From contig NZ_FOZX01000006.1 in assembly GCF_900116135.1 (NCBI RefSeq), positions 124,001-188,000 of the forward strand: 64,000 nt of DNA, written 5' to 3'. Made by a program: the position numbers and the translations under genes. Under the pieces are notes generated by a model. The model made no database searches and had not been told where the DNA came from. It worked only from the letters and a program-made list of their open reading frames with translations. This document shows positions 38,701 to 46,297 of this stretch, piece after piece (the stretch's first letter is position 1; each line of letters opens with the position of its first letter). This DNA comes from Saccharopolyspora flava. GTDB taxonomy: Bacteria > Actinomycetota > Actinomycetes > Mycobacteriales > Pseudonocardiaceae.

Positions 38701-38845
38701 GAGCGAGGACCCGACGGCGACCCGGACGCGTCCGGGCCACGGTGACGACTGCGGCGGGTTCTTCGAGCCGCCGTGCGAGTCGTCGAGCAGTGAACCGGAC
38801 CAACCCGGCGACGTCGCGCCCACGCGCGGCGGATGGGGCGGCTAG
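35744..38845 (+). CDS. ponA: Class A penicillin-binding protein (PonA1-like)
   Basis: 1033 aa bifunctional peptidoglycan synthase. A disordered cytoplasmic N-terminus (about 1-310) is Pro-rich, then Ala/Gly-rich, then acidic. A membrane anchor lies at about 322-342 (YVAAAAGVIIPTIVFIYGYL). The GT51 glycosyltransferase has its catalytic Glu at E400 (AEDASFYTNPG) and GGGSTITQQF. The transpeptidase has S674-S-F-K677, S731-V-N733 and K873-T-G-T876. A Pro/Ser/Glu-rich tail follows. Equivalent to Rv0050; long low-complexity ends also occur in mycobacterial PonA1. The GTG start has GGAGG nearby. Codon 126 is TTA, rare in this genome. Confidence 0.96.
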   Translation: MNDERDDHAKGRHSRHPNDGRPAPPPPQNPGQPPQRPAGGPPPPPSGGPGWPGEQPGPRPGAGGQQPPPPPGRPGAPSGGQPQWPGAEGSGAPGDESPGETTGAWTPSFDDDSAPGSGSSPLTSKLNGEDDATSYSPSPPPPPPGRPGQPPSGQQPPSGQQPPPGRPAPPPGEAPTQNIPQTPGDDRGGSGSPAAPAGGAAAGGAAAAGGAAAAGAAAAGAGAAGAAAAGAAGAAGAGAGREPNLLTHSDQATYNYYADDLDDDPYGDNDSLGDRRAGGAADVGAAGFRGNGRGGDDSEDPDDDMSAAQAKRAVIWRRVRRACYVAAAAGVIIPTIVFIYGYLFWEAPDEQKLLNMKQPITITYADDSPLATVSSDGSREVVRDLNDVSKPLRDATISAEDASFYTNPGFDFQGIARSVFFMFTGSGVGGGSTITQQFIKLDLELNKSDPDYVRKVKEIVLAFKITNERSKDDILLSYLNTAYYGRGANGITAAANAYFGKKPSEINPAEAAVLAGMVQRPKGNDPREDMEQATTRFNYVLDQMVRNGFLPQSERAPLTTPPETRGQSDWRIDRRLTPDQFKIKDQVLRELEEAGYDEDTLAREGYKIKTTIDPKAQKAAVDAVTSQAENTLPDNIKTSLVAVEPKTGEVKAYYGGGGDVGGYDWAVAPTEPGSSFKPFTVLAGLHKGLGIGEFYDGSSPQEIAGTEFANAPGVACDIPNRCGIREAMTKSVNTVFVNLAARVGPPAVAEAAHTAGIPEEYKSGGGSTKTLQNSNGVTQSGIALGMYPVKPIDMANSYATLANQGKSHVPHMVKEIAPREGSPIKIHNEPAKNLYDESDSEAAKLAYNTIASMFDVADHSKRGLEGGRPVMSKTGTHQYLDTKDNATAWMIGATPQLSTAVSMLASENGRNVPLEDNSGVSFYGGKYPAMVWQQFMNNYHKGLKVEQFKKTDTIGQFEDIPLPPPPTSSEPPTSSMPPTTEPSESESEDPTATRTRPGHGDDCGGFFEPPCESSSSEPDQPGDVAPTRGGWGG
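36318..36468 (+). repeat. Ala/Gly-coding low-complexity repeat inside ponA
   Basis: About 150 bp of degenerate GCN/GGN triplets encoding alternating Ala runs and Gly residues (for example AAAGGAAAAGG), the likely flexible cytoplasmic tail of the PBP. Such tracts expand and contract by slippage. Confidence 0.7.
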
Positions 38846-38859
38846 CCCGATCCGATCGT

Positions 38860-38898
38860 CCGAAGGGGCATCCGCCGACCCGGCGGGTGCCCCTTCGG
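38860..38898 (+). terminator. Terminator after ponA
   Basis: 18-bp arms (38860-38877 and 38881-38898) with a single T-G wobble and ACC loop, followed by CCTTTCC. It ends the ponA transcript just before the next promoter. Confidence 0.8.
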
Positions 38899-38913
38899 CC
38901 TTTCCGGGCCAAG

Positions 38914-38919
38914 TAGCAT
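38914..38919 (+). promoter_or_regulatory. -10 box of a leaderless GT87-like gene
   Basis: TAGCAT is followed by six bases and the GTG start at 38926; no ribosome site. The promoter begins just after the ponA terminator, so this gene has its own transcript. Confidence 0.45.
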
Positions 38920-38925
38920 CCGGGC

Positions 38926-40617
38926 GTGTCCACCAACGAAACCGCCGATCCGGAAGCAGCGGCATCTTCGGGCGACGAACCGGCGGCAACTTCGGGGACC
39001 GCTCTCGCGGCGGGGTCTTCGGGGACCGCTCTCGCGGCGGCGGTGGACTCGGCATCGCTCTCCCCCGCCGACCGGGTCGCGCCGACCTGGACCGAATCCC
39101 TCGGCCGCAAGGCCGGTCGCGTCGTCGGCGGGCCGCTGGGCAGGCACGCTCAGGTCGGGCGGCAGTGGTTCTGGACGCCGCTGCGGGTGATCCTGCTGCT
39201 GGCGGTGCTGACGCTGGCGGCGGCGTGGCTGTTCAAGGCCCCCTGCCAGGTCACCTACGACACGAGCAGCGGGCCGCAGCTGGACTGGCGGAACAGCAAG
39301 CAGTACACCGCCATGTGCTACACCGACATCATCCCGCGCTACGGCGTCGGCGATCTCGCGCCGGACGACGCGTTCCCGTACAAGACGGGCTGGGTGGAGA
39401 ACCGGGGCACACCGCAGGAGAAGGTCCGGTACATGGAGTACCCGGTGCTGACCGGGGTCTTCCAGTGGATCAACGCGCGCGCCGCCGACGGCTGGGCGAC
39501 GCTGGCCGGTTTCGGCTGGCTGCCCGGCGGCCTGCTCACCGTCCTGTACTTCAACATCACCACGTTCTGGCTGGCCGCGGCCTGGCTGGTGACGATCTGG
39601 GCGCTGGTGCACCTGGCCCGCAGGCGGGTCTGGGACGTCGCGCTGGCCGCGGTGTCGCCGCTGGTGTTCGCGCACGCCTTCACCAACTTCGACACCCTCG
39701 CGACCGCGCTGGGCACCGCCGGGCTGCTCGCGTGGGCGCGACGACGACCCGTGCTGGCGGGCGTGCTCATCGGCATCGGCGGCGCGACGAAGCTCTACCC
39801 GCTGTTCTTCCTCGGGCCGCTGCTGGTCCTGGCGTGGCGGGCGGGCAAGCTGCCCGACGCCATGCGGTCGGTGCTGGCCGCCGCCCTCGCGTGGCTGGCG
39901 TTCAACGTGCCGATCCTGCTGGCCTACCCGGACGGCTGGGGCGAGTTCTTCCGGCTGAACAGCGCGCGCCCGGCCGACCCGGACTCGCTGTACAACGCGC
40001 TGATGTACTTCACCTCCTGGGAGGGCTTCGACGGTCACCTGGCGCCGGGCGCGACGCCGGTGGTGCTCAACGCGGTGAGCCTCGGGCTGTTCCTGGTGGC
40101 CTGCCTGCTGATCGGGTGGCTGGCGATGGCCGCGCCGACGCGGCCGAGGGTGGCGCAGCTGTGCTTCCTGGTGGTGGCCGCGTTCCTGCTGACCAACAAG
40201 GTGTGGAGCCCGCAGTACTCGCTGTGGCTGGTGCCGCTGGCGGTGCTGGCGCTGCCGCGCTGGCGGCTGCTGCTGACCTGGATGATCATCGACGCCGCCG
40301 TGTGGGCGCCGCGGATGTACTACTACCTGGGGACCGCCAACAAGGGGCTGCCGGAGGACTGGTTCCTGGGCGCGGTGCTGATCCGGGACGCGATGGTCGT
40401 GCTGCTGTGCGTGCTGATCGTCCGCGAGATCCTCGACCCGGCCCGCGACAAGGTCCGCACCGCCCTCGCACCCCGGGGCGAGCACCCCGGCGGCGTCGAC
40501 GACCCGTGCGGCGGACTGCTCGACGGTGCCCGCGACCGGTTCGTGTTACCCGGTGTCGCACGTTGGGGGCAACGGACGCTCGCGCTGACCCGGGGGGCTC
40601 TAGCTTCGAGGCGCTGA
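38926..40617 (+). CDS. Membrane mannosyltransferase-like protein (Rv0051-like, GT87/DUF2029 type)
   Basis: 563 aa. A disordered N-terminus of about 85 residues precedes some ten membrane helices of GT-C type (VILLLAVLTLAAAWLF first). Outside loops carry the conserved EYPVLTGVFQW and later FTNFDTLATAL and GGATKLYPLFFLGP blocks of this actinobacterial family. The gene follows ponA as Rv0051 does. The reaction has not been shown; transfer from a polyprenyl-phosphate sugar to an envelope glycan is inferred. The disordered start contains a duplicated TALAAGS-type unit from a 27-bp tandem repeat. Confidence 0.85.
   Translation: MSTNETADPEAAASSGDEPAATSGTALAAGSSGTALAAAVDSASLSPADRVAPTWTESLGRKAGRVVGGPLGRHAQVGRQWFWTPLRVILLLAVLTLAAAWLFKAPCQVTYDTSSGPQLDWRNSKQYTAMCYTDIIPRYGVGDLAPDDAFPYKTGWVENRGTPQEKVRYMEYPVLTGVFQWINARAADGWATLAGFGWLPGGLLTVLYFNITTFWLAAAWLVTIWALVHLARRRVWDVALAAVSPLVFAHAFTNFDTLATALGTAGLLAWARRRPVLAGVLIGIGGATKLYPLFFLGPLLVLAWRAGKLPDAMRSVLAAALAWLAFNVPILLAYPDGWGEFFRLNSARPADPDSLYNALMYFTSWEGFDGHLAPGATPVVLNAVSLGLFLVACLLIGWLAMAAPTRPRVAQLCFLVVAAFLLTNKVWSPQYSLWLVPLAVLALPRWRLLLTWMIIDAAVWAPRMYYYLGTANKGLPEDWFLGAVLIRDAMVVLLCVLIVREILDPARDKVRTALAPRGEHPGGVDDPCGGLLDGARDRFVLPGVARWGQRTLALTRGALASRR
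38990..39040 (+). repeat. Two-copy 27-bp-period tandem repeat in coding sequence
   Basis: The 24-bp unit at 38990-39013 is repeated exactly at 39017-39040. It encodes SGTALAA twice in the disordered N-terminus of the GT87-like protein. A recent in-frame duplication. Confidence 0.8.
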
Positions 40618-40647
40618 TCCGCTCGTTCTCGTGGAGGTGCTTCGCAG

Positions 40648-41061
40648 ATGCCAGGTCGCACGCTGACCCTCGTCCTCGCCGCCGCGGCGGTGGCCGTCCC
40701 CACCGCGCTCACGGCCACCGCAGCCGCGGCCGCACCCGCGCCGGCCCCGGTCCAGGTCCAGCTCGGCGACGCCCGGTGCCAGGACATGTCCGCCCTGGTC
40801 GGCTCGATGCCGATGCTCGCGGCGGCGTTCCCCGACCCGGCGCACACCCCGTCCGTGGAGTACCGCATCACCGCGGGCCCGGACGCGCCGATGACGCCCT
40901 ACGCGGTGAAGGTCAACGGCGAGACCAAGGGCTCCGGCTCGGTGGGCGCGAAGGGCCTGGTCATGGCGAGCACCCCGCTGCCCAACAACACCCCCAGCAC
41001 GGTCGAGGTCACCTCCGGAGACCAGGTCCTCGCCACCCGCACCTACACCCCGGCCTGCTGA
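40648..41061 (+). CDS. Small secreted protein of unknown function
   Basis: 137 aa. An Ala-rich signal peptide (LTLVLAAAAVAVPTALTATA, cut in the AAAAAPAP stretch) precedes a compact domain with two cysteines, one at the start (DARCQDMS) and one as the last residue (TPAC). The beta-rich pattern (YRITAGPDAPMTPYAVKVNG, TVEVTSGDQVLATRTY) suggests an immunoglobulin-like sandwich closed by a disulphide. No family recognised. GGAGG lies 14 bp before the ATG. Confidence 0.7.
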   Translation: MPGRTLTLVLAAAAVAVPTALTATAAAAAPAPAPVQVQLGDARCQDMSALVGSMPMLAAAFPDPAHTPSVEYRITAGPDAPMTPYAVKVNGETKGSGSVGAKGLVMASTPLPNNTPSTVEVTSGDQVLATRTYTPAC

Positions 41062-41120
41062 CCACCGGGACCCCACCTCCGGCTCGACTCCCGCCGAGGT
41101 CCTCCTCCGCTGAGAGTGCC

Positions 41121-41216
41121 GTCCCCGGCCGTTGGACAGTTTTAGCCATAATTGTCCGGACATAACGGACATTGATCATGGTTGATTATGGCTAAAACTG
41201 TCCACTGCCGGGGACG
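41121..41216. repeat. 96-bp palindromic element, conserved-core family, copy 1
   Basis: Outer arms GTCCCCGGC (41121-41129) and GCCGGGGAC (41208-41216), then perfect 19-bp inner arms at 41134-41152 and 41185-41203. The loop contains a 29-bp core (41153-41181) that is identical to the core of the element at 55647-55719. It is A/T-rich compared with surrounding DNA. Ends 65 bp before the PspC-like gene. Confidence 0.85.
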
Positions 41217-41280
41217 TCTCCGGGAGCGGTCAGGGCTCGTCCCTGAGGTTCCGCGACTGCGCGCGGCGCATCGTGGAGAC

Positions 41281-41478
41281 ATGACGACGACGCACCAGAA
41301 CAAGTCCCTCTCCCGCCCGAAGGACGAGGCGATGATCGCCGGGGTCTGCGCAGGCCTGGCCCGGCGCTTCGGCATGAGGCCGACGACCGTCCGGATCCTC
41401 TTCCTGCTCTCCTGCCTGCTGCCCGGACCCCAGTTCGTGGTCTACCTCGTCCTCTGGCTCCTCATCCCGAAGTCCTGA
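41281..41478 (+). CDS. PspC domain membrane protein
   Basis: 65 aa, one PspC domain: LSRPKDEAMIAGVCAGLARR, FGMRPTTVRILFLLSCLLPG and a second hydrophobic stretch (QFVVYLVLWLLIPKS). The phage-shock-protein-C family senses or responds to membrane stress; stand-alone short copies like this are common in actinobacteria. ATG at 41281 follows GGAGAC. A longer frame beginning at 41182 would be translated from the palindromic element and is not accepted. Confidence 0.85.
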   Translation: MTTTHQNKSLSRPKDEAMIAGVCAGLARRFGMRPTTVRILFLLSCLLPGPQFVVYLVLWLLIPKS

Positions 41479-41522
41479 CCTGGTGCCGGGCCGTCACCGA
41501 GGCGACGACCCGGCGGCGCCGC

Positions 41523-42938
41523 TCACCGGGTGGCGTGGGCGTTGAGGATGCAGGCGATGGCGCTGGTGATCTTGGCCGCGAAGGCGAGGTCGAGGCTCTC
41601 GTCCGGGACGTGGGCGTTGCTGGCCGGGCCGAGAGCGCCGGTGACCACGAACTGCGCGTCCGGGTAGGCCTCGTGCAGCAGGCCCATGAACGGGATCGAG
41701 CCGCCCAGGCCCATCGTCCGCCAGCCCGCGCCGAAGATCTCCTCGCTCGCGGCGTCCAGCGCGCTCGACAGCCACGGCGCCGGGTCGGGGGCGTTCCAGC
41801 CGAGCCCGGCCTCCGAGTGGCCGAAGGTCACGCGAGCGCCGTAGGGGACGTCCTCGGACAGCGTCGCCCGCACGGCGTCCAGCGCGACCTGCGGGTCGGC
41901 CGTGGGCGGCAGCCGGAAGCTCAGCTGCAGCGTCGTCGACGGCCGCAGCACGTTGCCCGCGTCGGCGGGCTTGGGCAGCCCGTCCGCCCCGATGATCGAC
42001 AGGGTGGGCCGCCAGGTGTTGTTCAGCGCCAGCTCGACCTCGTCGTCGGCGACCGGCCGCATGCCCTCCGGCCACGGCACCGAGTCGCGGATCATGCCGG
42101 GCACGGCCTCGATGGCCGAGCGGGCCTCGGCGATCCGGTTGGCCGGGATGTCCACGTTGAGCTCCGGCACCAGGATCTCGCCGGTCTCGGAGTCCTCCAG
42201 GCGGTCCAGCAGCTGCCGCATGATCCGGAACGAGCTGGGCGCGATGCCGCTGGCGATGCCGGAGTGCAGGCCGGAGTCGAGCACCTGCACGGTGACCTCC
42301 AGCTGCACCATGCCGCGCAGCGAGTTCGTCAGCCACATCCGCTCGTAGTCGCCCGCGCCCGAGTCCAGGCACACCACCAGCGACACGGCGCCGAGCCGGT
42401 CGCGCAGGTGCTCCAGGTAGGCGGGCAGGTCGGGGCTGCCGGACTCCTCGCCGGTCTCCAGCAGCACCACGCAGCGCGCGTGCTCGCCGCCGTGCGCGCG
42501 GACCGCCTCGATCGCGGTCACCGCCGCGTAGCCGGCGTAGCCGTCGTCGGCCGCGCCCCGGCCGAAGAGCTTGCCGTCGCGGACCACGGGCGTCCACGGG
42601 CCCAGGCCCTCCGACCAGCCGCCGACCGGCGGCTGCTTGTCGAGGTGGCCGTAGAGCAGCACGGACTCCGCCGGCGCCCCGGCCGAGCCGGGCACGTCCA
42701 CCAGCAGCAGCGGTGTCCGGCCGGGCAGCCGGACGACCTCGATCGTCGCTCCCTCGACGCCCCGGCCGTCGATCCACGCCCGCACGTGCTCGATCGCGGC
42801 GTCGAGGTGCCCGGTGGTCTCCCACTCGGCGTCGAACGACGGCGACACCGCCGGAATCCTCACCAGCTCGGACAGGCTCGGCAGAACGGCCTGGTCCCAG
42901 GCCTGGTCAACGGTCTTGGCAACAGCAGCTCGATCCAC
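41523..42938 (-). CDS. M20 family metallopeptidase (dipeptidase-like)
   Basis: 471 aa. Di-zinc site residues of family M20 are visible: H98 and D100 in YGHLDKQP, Asp in FGRGAADDG (131/132), the catalytic Glu pair in LETGEESGSPD, an Asp in CLDSGAGD, and a late His in NAHVPDES. The central lid domain is the M20 dimerisation type. It should cleave dipeptides or related amides in the cytoplasm; the exact substrate is unknown. No signal peptide. Upstream of and co-oriented with nothing closer than the GPP34 gene (54 bp), so the two may share a transcript. Confidence 0.9.
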   Translation of the reverse strand: MDRAAVAKTVDQAWDQAVLPSLSELVRIPAVSPSFDAEWETTGHLDAAIEHVRAWIDGRGVEGATIEVVRLPGRTPLLLVDVPGSAGAPAESVLLYGHLDKQPPVGGWSEGLGPWTPVVRDGKLFGRGAADDGYAGYAAVTAIEAVRAHGGEHARCVVLLETGEESGSPDLPAYLEHLRDRLGAVSLVVCLDSGAGDYERMWLTNSLRGMVQLEVTVQVLDSGLHSGIASGIAPSSFRIMRQLLDRLEDSETGEILVPELNVDIPANRIAEARSAIEAVPGMIRDSVPWPEGMRPVADDEVELALNNTWRPTLSIIGADGLPKPADAGNVLRPSTTLQLSFRLPPTADPQVALDAVRATLSEDVPYGARVTFGHSEAGLGWNAPDPAPWLSSALDAASEEIFGAGWRTMGLGGSIPFMGLLHEAYPDAQFVVTGALGPASNAHVPDESLDLAFAAKITSAIACILNAHATR

Positions 42939-42992
42939 GAGCGCGATCCTATGCCCATCTGGTGGGACGCGTCCGGGCCTGGCGCGAGTAGG

Positions 42993-43628
42993 TCAGCTGC
43001 CGGCCGCGCCGCCCGCGACGGCCGCGGCGGCGAGCATGGCCGTGGTCTGGGCGATGACGTCGCGCACCGCGCCGCCCAGCTCCTCGCCCTTGCTGATGTC
43101 CCGGAGCCGCTTGCGCTCGATCAGGCTCAGGCCGAGGTGCTTCTCCAACCCGGTCGCGTGCACCAGCGCGGCCAGCATCGCGAGGCGCTCGTCGAGCGGG
43201 ATCTCGTCGCGCGCGGCGGCCCGGATCCGGGCCGCCAGCACGTCCCGCGTCCCCGGGTCGGGGGTGAAGTGGTTGTACGGGATGAACAGGCTCCTCCGCC
43301 GCTCGCTGCGCATCAGCCCGCGCTCGACGAGCGCTTCGGCGTGCTGCTCGCGGGCTTTGCGGCGGCTCTGGATGAACGTCGTCGCGGCCAGCGGCCTGCC
43401 CCTCGGACCCGCTTTGCGCTGCACGTACTCGACGGACTCATCGATCCAGGCGGTGCCGGTGGGCTCCGGGTCGAGCACGGTCAGCTTCTTGTCGGTGAGT
43501 GCGAAGCGCTCGGTGAGCACCAGCTCGCCCATCTCGGCGGCCCCGGTGTGGTCGGCGGTGACGTAGTGGAAACCGCGGGGCTTGTGCAGCAGCAGCACGA
43601 ACTCCTCGGGCAGGCTCAGCTGAGTCAT
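42993..43628 (-). CDS. GPP34 (GOLPH3/Vps74-like) family protein
   Basis: 211 aa. The pattern LSLPEEFVLLLHKPRGFHYV near the start, AEMGELVLTERFAL and LIERKRLRDISKG near the end match the GPP34 family. In eukaryotes these bind phosphatidylinositol-4-phosphate and Golgi glycosyltransferases. Actinobacterial members are of unknown function and lack the Golgi context. ATG at 43628 is preferred; the upstream extension has no coding bias. A hydrophobic Ala/Gly tail ends the protein. Confidence 0.85.
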   Translation of the reverse strand: MTQLSLPEEFVLLLHKPRGFHYVTADHTGAAEMGELVLTERFALTDKKLTVLDPEPTGTAWIDESVEYVQRKAGPRGRPLAATTFIQSRRKAREQHAEALVERGLMRSERRRSLFIPYNHFTPDPGTRDVLAARIRAAARDEIPLDERLAMLAALVHATGLEKHLGLSLIERKRLRDISKGEELGGAVRDVIAQTTAMLAAAAVAGGAAGS

Positions 43629-44041
43629 GAGCGCAGTGTGGCACCGGCGGTGCCGGGATGGTGGCTGGTCCGTTCGGGTCACGGTCACCGGGGTGGGCGG
43701 TTGTCGTATTCCCGCAACGGGAGCGAGGCCCTCCCCAATATCGGTACCGCAATGGTCCGGAACTCGTTAGTCGGTCCTCCATTAATTCGATGACCTGCGA
43801 ATTCGCACTGTCCTCAGAAGAACTAACGTGACCTCACGGGAGTCGATCGCTCGCCGCTGAACCGATCCACTCCCTGTGGCAGGGCTCACGGATCACGGGG
43901 TTTTCGTGCCAGGATGACGAGGAGCGATCCACCGCTCCGCTCGGCCGTCCGAGTGACCCACCAGGTCACCGGCAGGCCGTCGGGGCAGCCGGTCGGCACC
44001 GCCACAAGCGGTGTCATCGGCGCGACACGAGGAGATCACAC
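43629..44041. other. 413-bp divergent intergenic region before bkdABC
   Basis: No supported gene. Its centre is A/T-rich. An inverted pair CGTTAGT (43765-43771) and ACTAACG (43822-43828) and the palindrome CGGTACCG lie there and could be operator sites for the dehydrogenase operon; no match to a named regulator is claimed. Confidence 0.4.
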
Positions 44042-45268
44042 ATGTCCCCCGAGCAATGGACGTCCTCATCCGGCGACGCACCCGAGAAGCGCACCGAGCT
44101 CCCTGCCGCAACCGCAGCCAAGCCCACACGGGAGCAGGTGATCGCCGGTTTGCGCGCGACGAGTGAAGGTGGGGCTGACCTCGTTCAGCTCCTCACCCCG
44201 GAAGGCCAGCGGGTCCAGCACCCGGAATTCGACATCGACATCTCCCCCGAGCAACTGCGCGACCTGTACCGCGACATGGTCCTGGTCCGCCGCGCCGACC
44301 GGGAGGGCAACGCCCTGCAGCGCCAGGGCCAGCTGGGCATCTGGGTTCCGCTGCTCGGCCAGGAGGCCGCCCAGATCGGGGCGGGCCGAGCGCTGAAACC
44401 GCAGGACATGGCCTTCCCGAGCTACCGGGAGCACGGCGTTGCCTGGGCCAGGGGCATCGACCCCACCGAACTGCTCGGCATCTTCCGCGGCACCGACCAC
44501 GGCAGCTGGGACCCCACGAGCACCGGGTTCCACCTGTACACGATCGTCATCGGCAACCAGTGCCTCAACGCCACCGGCTACGCGATGGGCCAGCGCTTCG
44601 ACGGCAAGGTCGGCGACCCCGACGGCGAAGCGACCATGGTGTTCTTCGGCGACGGCGCCACCAGCCAGGGCGACGTGCACGAGGCGATGGTGTGGTCGGC
44701 CGTCTACGACTCGCCGGTCGTGTTCTTCTGCCAGAACAACCAGTGGGCGATCTCCGAACCGCTGGAGCGCCAGACCCGAGTACCGCTCTACCAGCGCGCC
44801 AGCGGCTACGGCTTCCCCGGCATCCGGGTGGACGGCAACGACGTGCTGGCCTGCCTGGCGGTCTCGAAGTGGGCGCTGGACGAGTGCCGCAACGGCAACG
44901 GCCCGGTGCTCATCGAGGCGTTCACCTACCGGATGGACGCCCACACGACCTCCGACGACCCGACCCGCTACCGGATGACGGACGAGCAGGAGGCCTGGAA
45001 GCTCAAGGACCCGATCGAGCGGCTGCGCGTGCACCTGATCCGCGAGCACGCCGCCGACCAGGACTTCTTCGACTCCGTCGACGCCGAAGCCGACCGGCTC
45101 GCCGAGCGCTTCCGCGAGTTCTGCTTCAACATGCCGGAACCGCCGCCGGAGCGGATCTTCTCGAACGTCTACGCCGAGGAGAGCCCGCAGCTCGCCGCGC
45201 AGCGCGAGGACTACCTGTCCTACCTGGCCGGATTCGCCGACGAGACCGTTGCAGGAGGTGTTCGCTGA
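44042..45268 (+). CDS. bkdA: 2-oxoacid dehydrogenase E1 component alpha subunit (branched-chain type)
   Basis: 408 aa. The thiamine-diphosphate motif GDGATSQGDVHEAMVWSAVY with the ending NN (CQNNQWAI) is intact, and the phosphorylation-loop region YRMDAHTTSDDPTRYR is typical of branched-chain E1 alpha. Together with the next two genes it oxidatively decarboxylates 2-oxo acids from Val, Leu and Ile (or pyruvate) to acyl-CoA, supplying branched starters for fatty acids and polyketides. The disordered first 60 residues are common. Its stop overlaps the E1-beta start (TGATG). Branched-chain rather than pyruvate specificity is likely, not proven. Confidence 0.92.
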   Translation: MSPEQWTSSSGDAPEKRTELPAATAAKPTREQVIAGLRATSEGGADLVQLLTPEGQRVQHPEFDIDISPEQLRDLYRDMVLVRRADREGNALQRQGQLGIWVPLLGQEAAQIGAGRALKPQDMAFPSYREHGVAWARGIDPTELLGIFRGTDHGSWDPTSTGFHLYTIVIGNQCLNATGYAMGQRFDGKVGDPDGEATMVFFGDGATSQGDVHEAMVWSAVYDSPVVFFCQNNQWAISEPLERQTRVPLYQRASGYGFPGIRVDGNDVLACLAVSKWALDECRNGNGPVLIEAFTYRMDAHTTSDDPTRYRMTDEQEAWKLKDPIERLRVHLIREHAADQDFFDSVDAEADRLAERFREFCFNMPEPPPERIFSNVYAEESPQLAAQREDYLSYLAGFADETVAGGVR

Positions 45269-46284
45269 TGGCCGCACCCGCTCTCGAACGCCCGACCACC
45301 GCGTCGGGGACCCAGACGGTCACCATCGCCAAGGCGCTGAACATGGGTCTGCGCGCTTCGCTGGAGCGCGACCCGAAGGTGCTGGTCATGGGCGAGGACG
45401 TCGGCAAGCTCGGCGGCGTCTTCCGGATCACCGACGGACTGCAGAAGGACTTCGGCGAGCACCGCGTGCTCGACACCCCGCTGGCCGAGTCCGGGATCAT
45501 CGGCACCGCGATCGGCCTGGCCATCCGCGGCTACCGGCCGGTGTGCGAGATCCAGTTCGACGGGTTCATCTTTCCCGGCTTCGACCAGATCATCAGCCAG
45601 CTCGCCAAGCTGCACTACCGCAGCCAGGGCAAGGTCACGATGCCGATCGTGATCCGGGTGCCCTACGGCGGCGGCATCGGCGCGGTCGAGCACCACTCGG
45701 AGTCGCCGGAGTCGCTGTTCGCGCACATCGCGGGCCTGAAGGTGGTGTCCTGCTCGAACCCGGTGGACGCCTACTGGATGCTGCAGCAGGCCATCGAGTG
45801 CGACGACCCGGTGCTGTTCTTCGAGCCCAAGCGCCGCTACTACGAGAAGGCGGAGCTGGACACCTCGATCGATCCGCTGCCGCTGCTGAACTCGCGGGTC
45901 GCCCGGCCCGGCTCGGCGGTCACCGTCGCCGCCTACGGCCCGATGGTGCGGACCTGCCTGGACGCCGCGGCCGCCGCGGCCGAGGACGGGCTCGACCTGG
46001 AGGTCGTGGACCTGCGCGCGCTGTCCCCGCTGGACCTGGGCCCGGTCTTCGAGTCGGTGCGCCGCACCGGCCGGTTGGTGCTGGTCAGCGAGGCCCCGGC
46101 GGAGTCGTCGGTGACCTCCGAGATCGCCACCCGGGTGCAGCAGGAGTGCTTCTACTCGCTGGAGGCCCCGGTGCTGCGGGCGACCGGGTTCGACACGCCC
46201 TACCCGCCGTCGAAGTTGGAGGAGGGCTACCTGCCCGACCTCGACCGGGTGCTGGACGTGGTCGACCGCTCGCTGGCGTACTGA
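45268..46284 (+). CDS. bkdB: 2-oxoacid dehydrogenase E1 component beta subunit
   Basis: 338 aa, normal length. Family blocks MGEDVGKLGGVFRITDGL, DTPLAESGIIGTAIGLAIRG, YGGGIGAVEHHSESPESLFA and LFFEPKRRYY are present. It forms the alpha2-beta2 E1 heterotetramer with BkdA. The ATG shares a base with the bkdA stop codon and has AGGAGG 11 bp upstream. Confidence 0.94.
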   Translation: MAAPALERPTTASGTQTVTIAKALNMGLRASLERDPKVLVMGEDVGKLGGVFRITDGLQKDFGEHRVLDTPLAESGIIGTAIGLAIRGYRPVCEIQFDGFIFPGFDQIISQLAKLHYRSQGKVTMPIVIRVPYGGGIGAVEHHSESPESLFAHIAGLKVVSCSNPVDAYWMLQQAIECDDPVLFFEPKRRYYEKAELDTSIDPLPLLNSRVARPGSAVTVAAYGPMVRTCLDAAAAAAEDGLDLEVVDLRALSPLDLGPVFESVRRTGRLVLVSEAPAESSVTSEIATRVQQECFYSLEAPVLRATGFDTPYPPSKLEEGYLPDLDRVLDVVDRSLAY

Positions 46285-46297
46285 GGGGAGTTCATCG

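Noticed and set aside
36119-39055. 978-codon minus-strand frame opposite ponA
   Set aside because: No domain, low-complexity Arg/Gly/Val composition, fully explained as an antisense shadow of ponA and the next gene.
41182-41280. Earlier start for the PspC-like protein
   Set aside because: The extra codons are read through the palindromic element, without coding bias.
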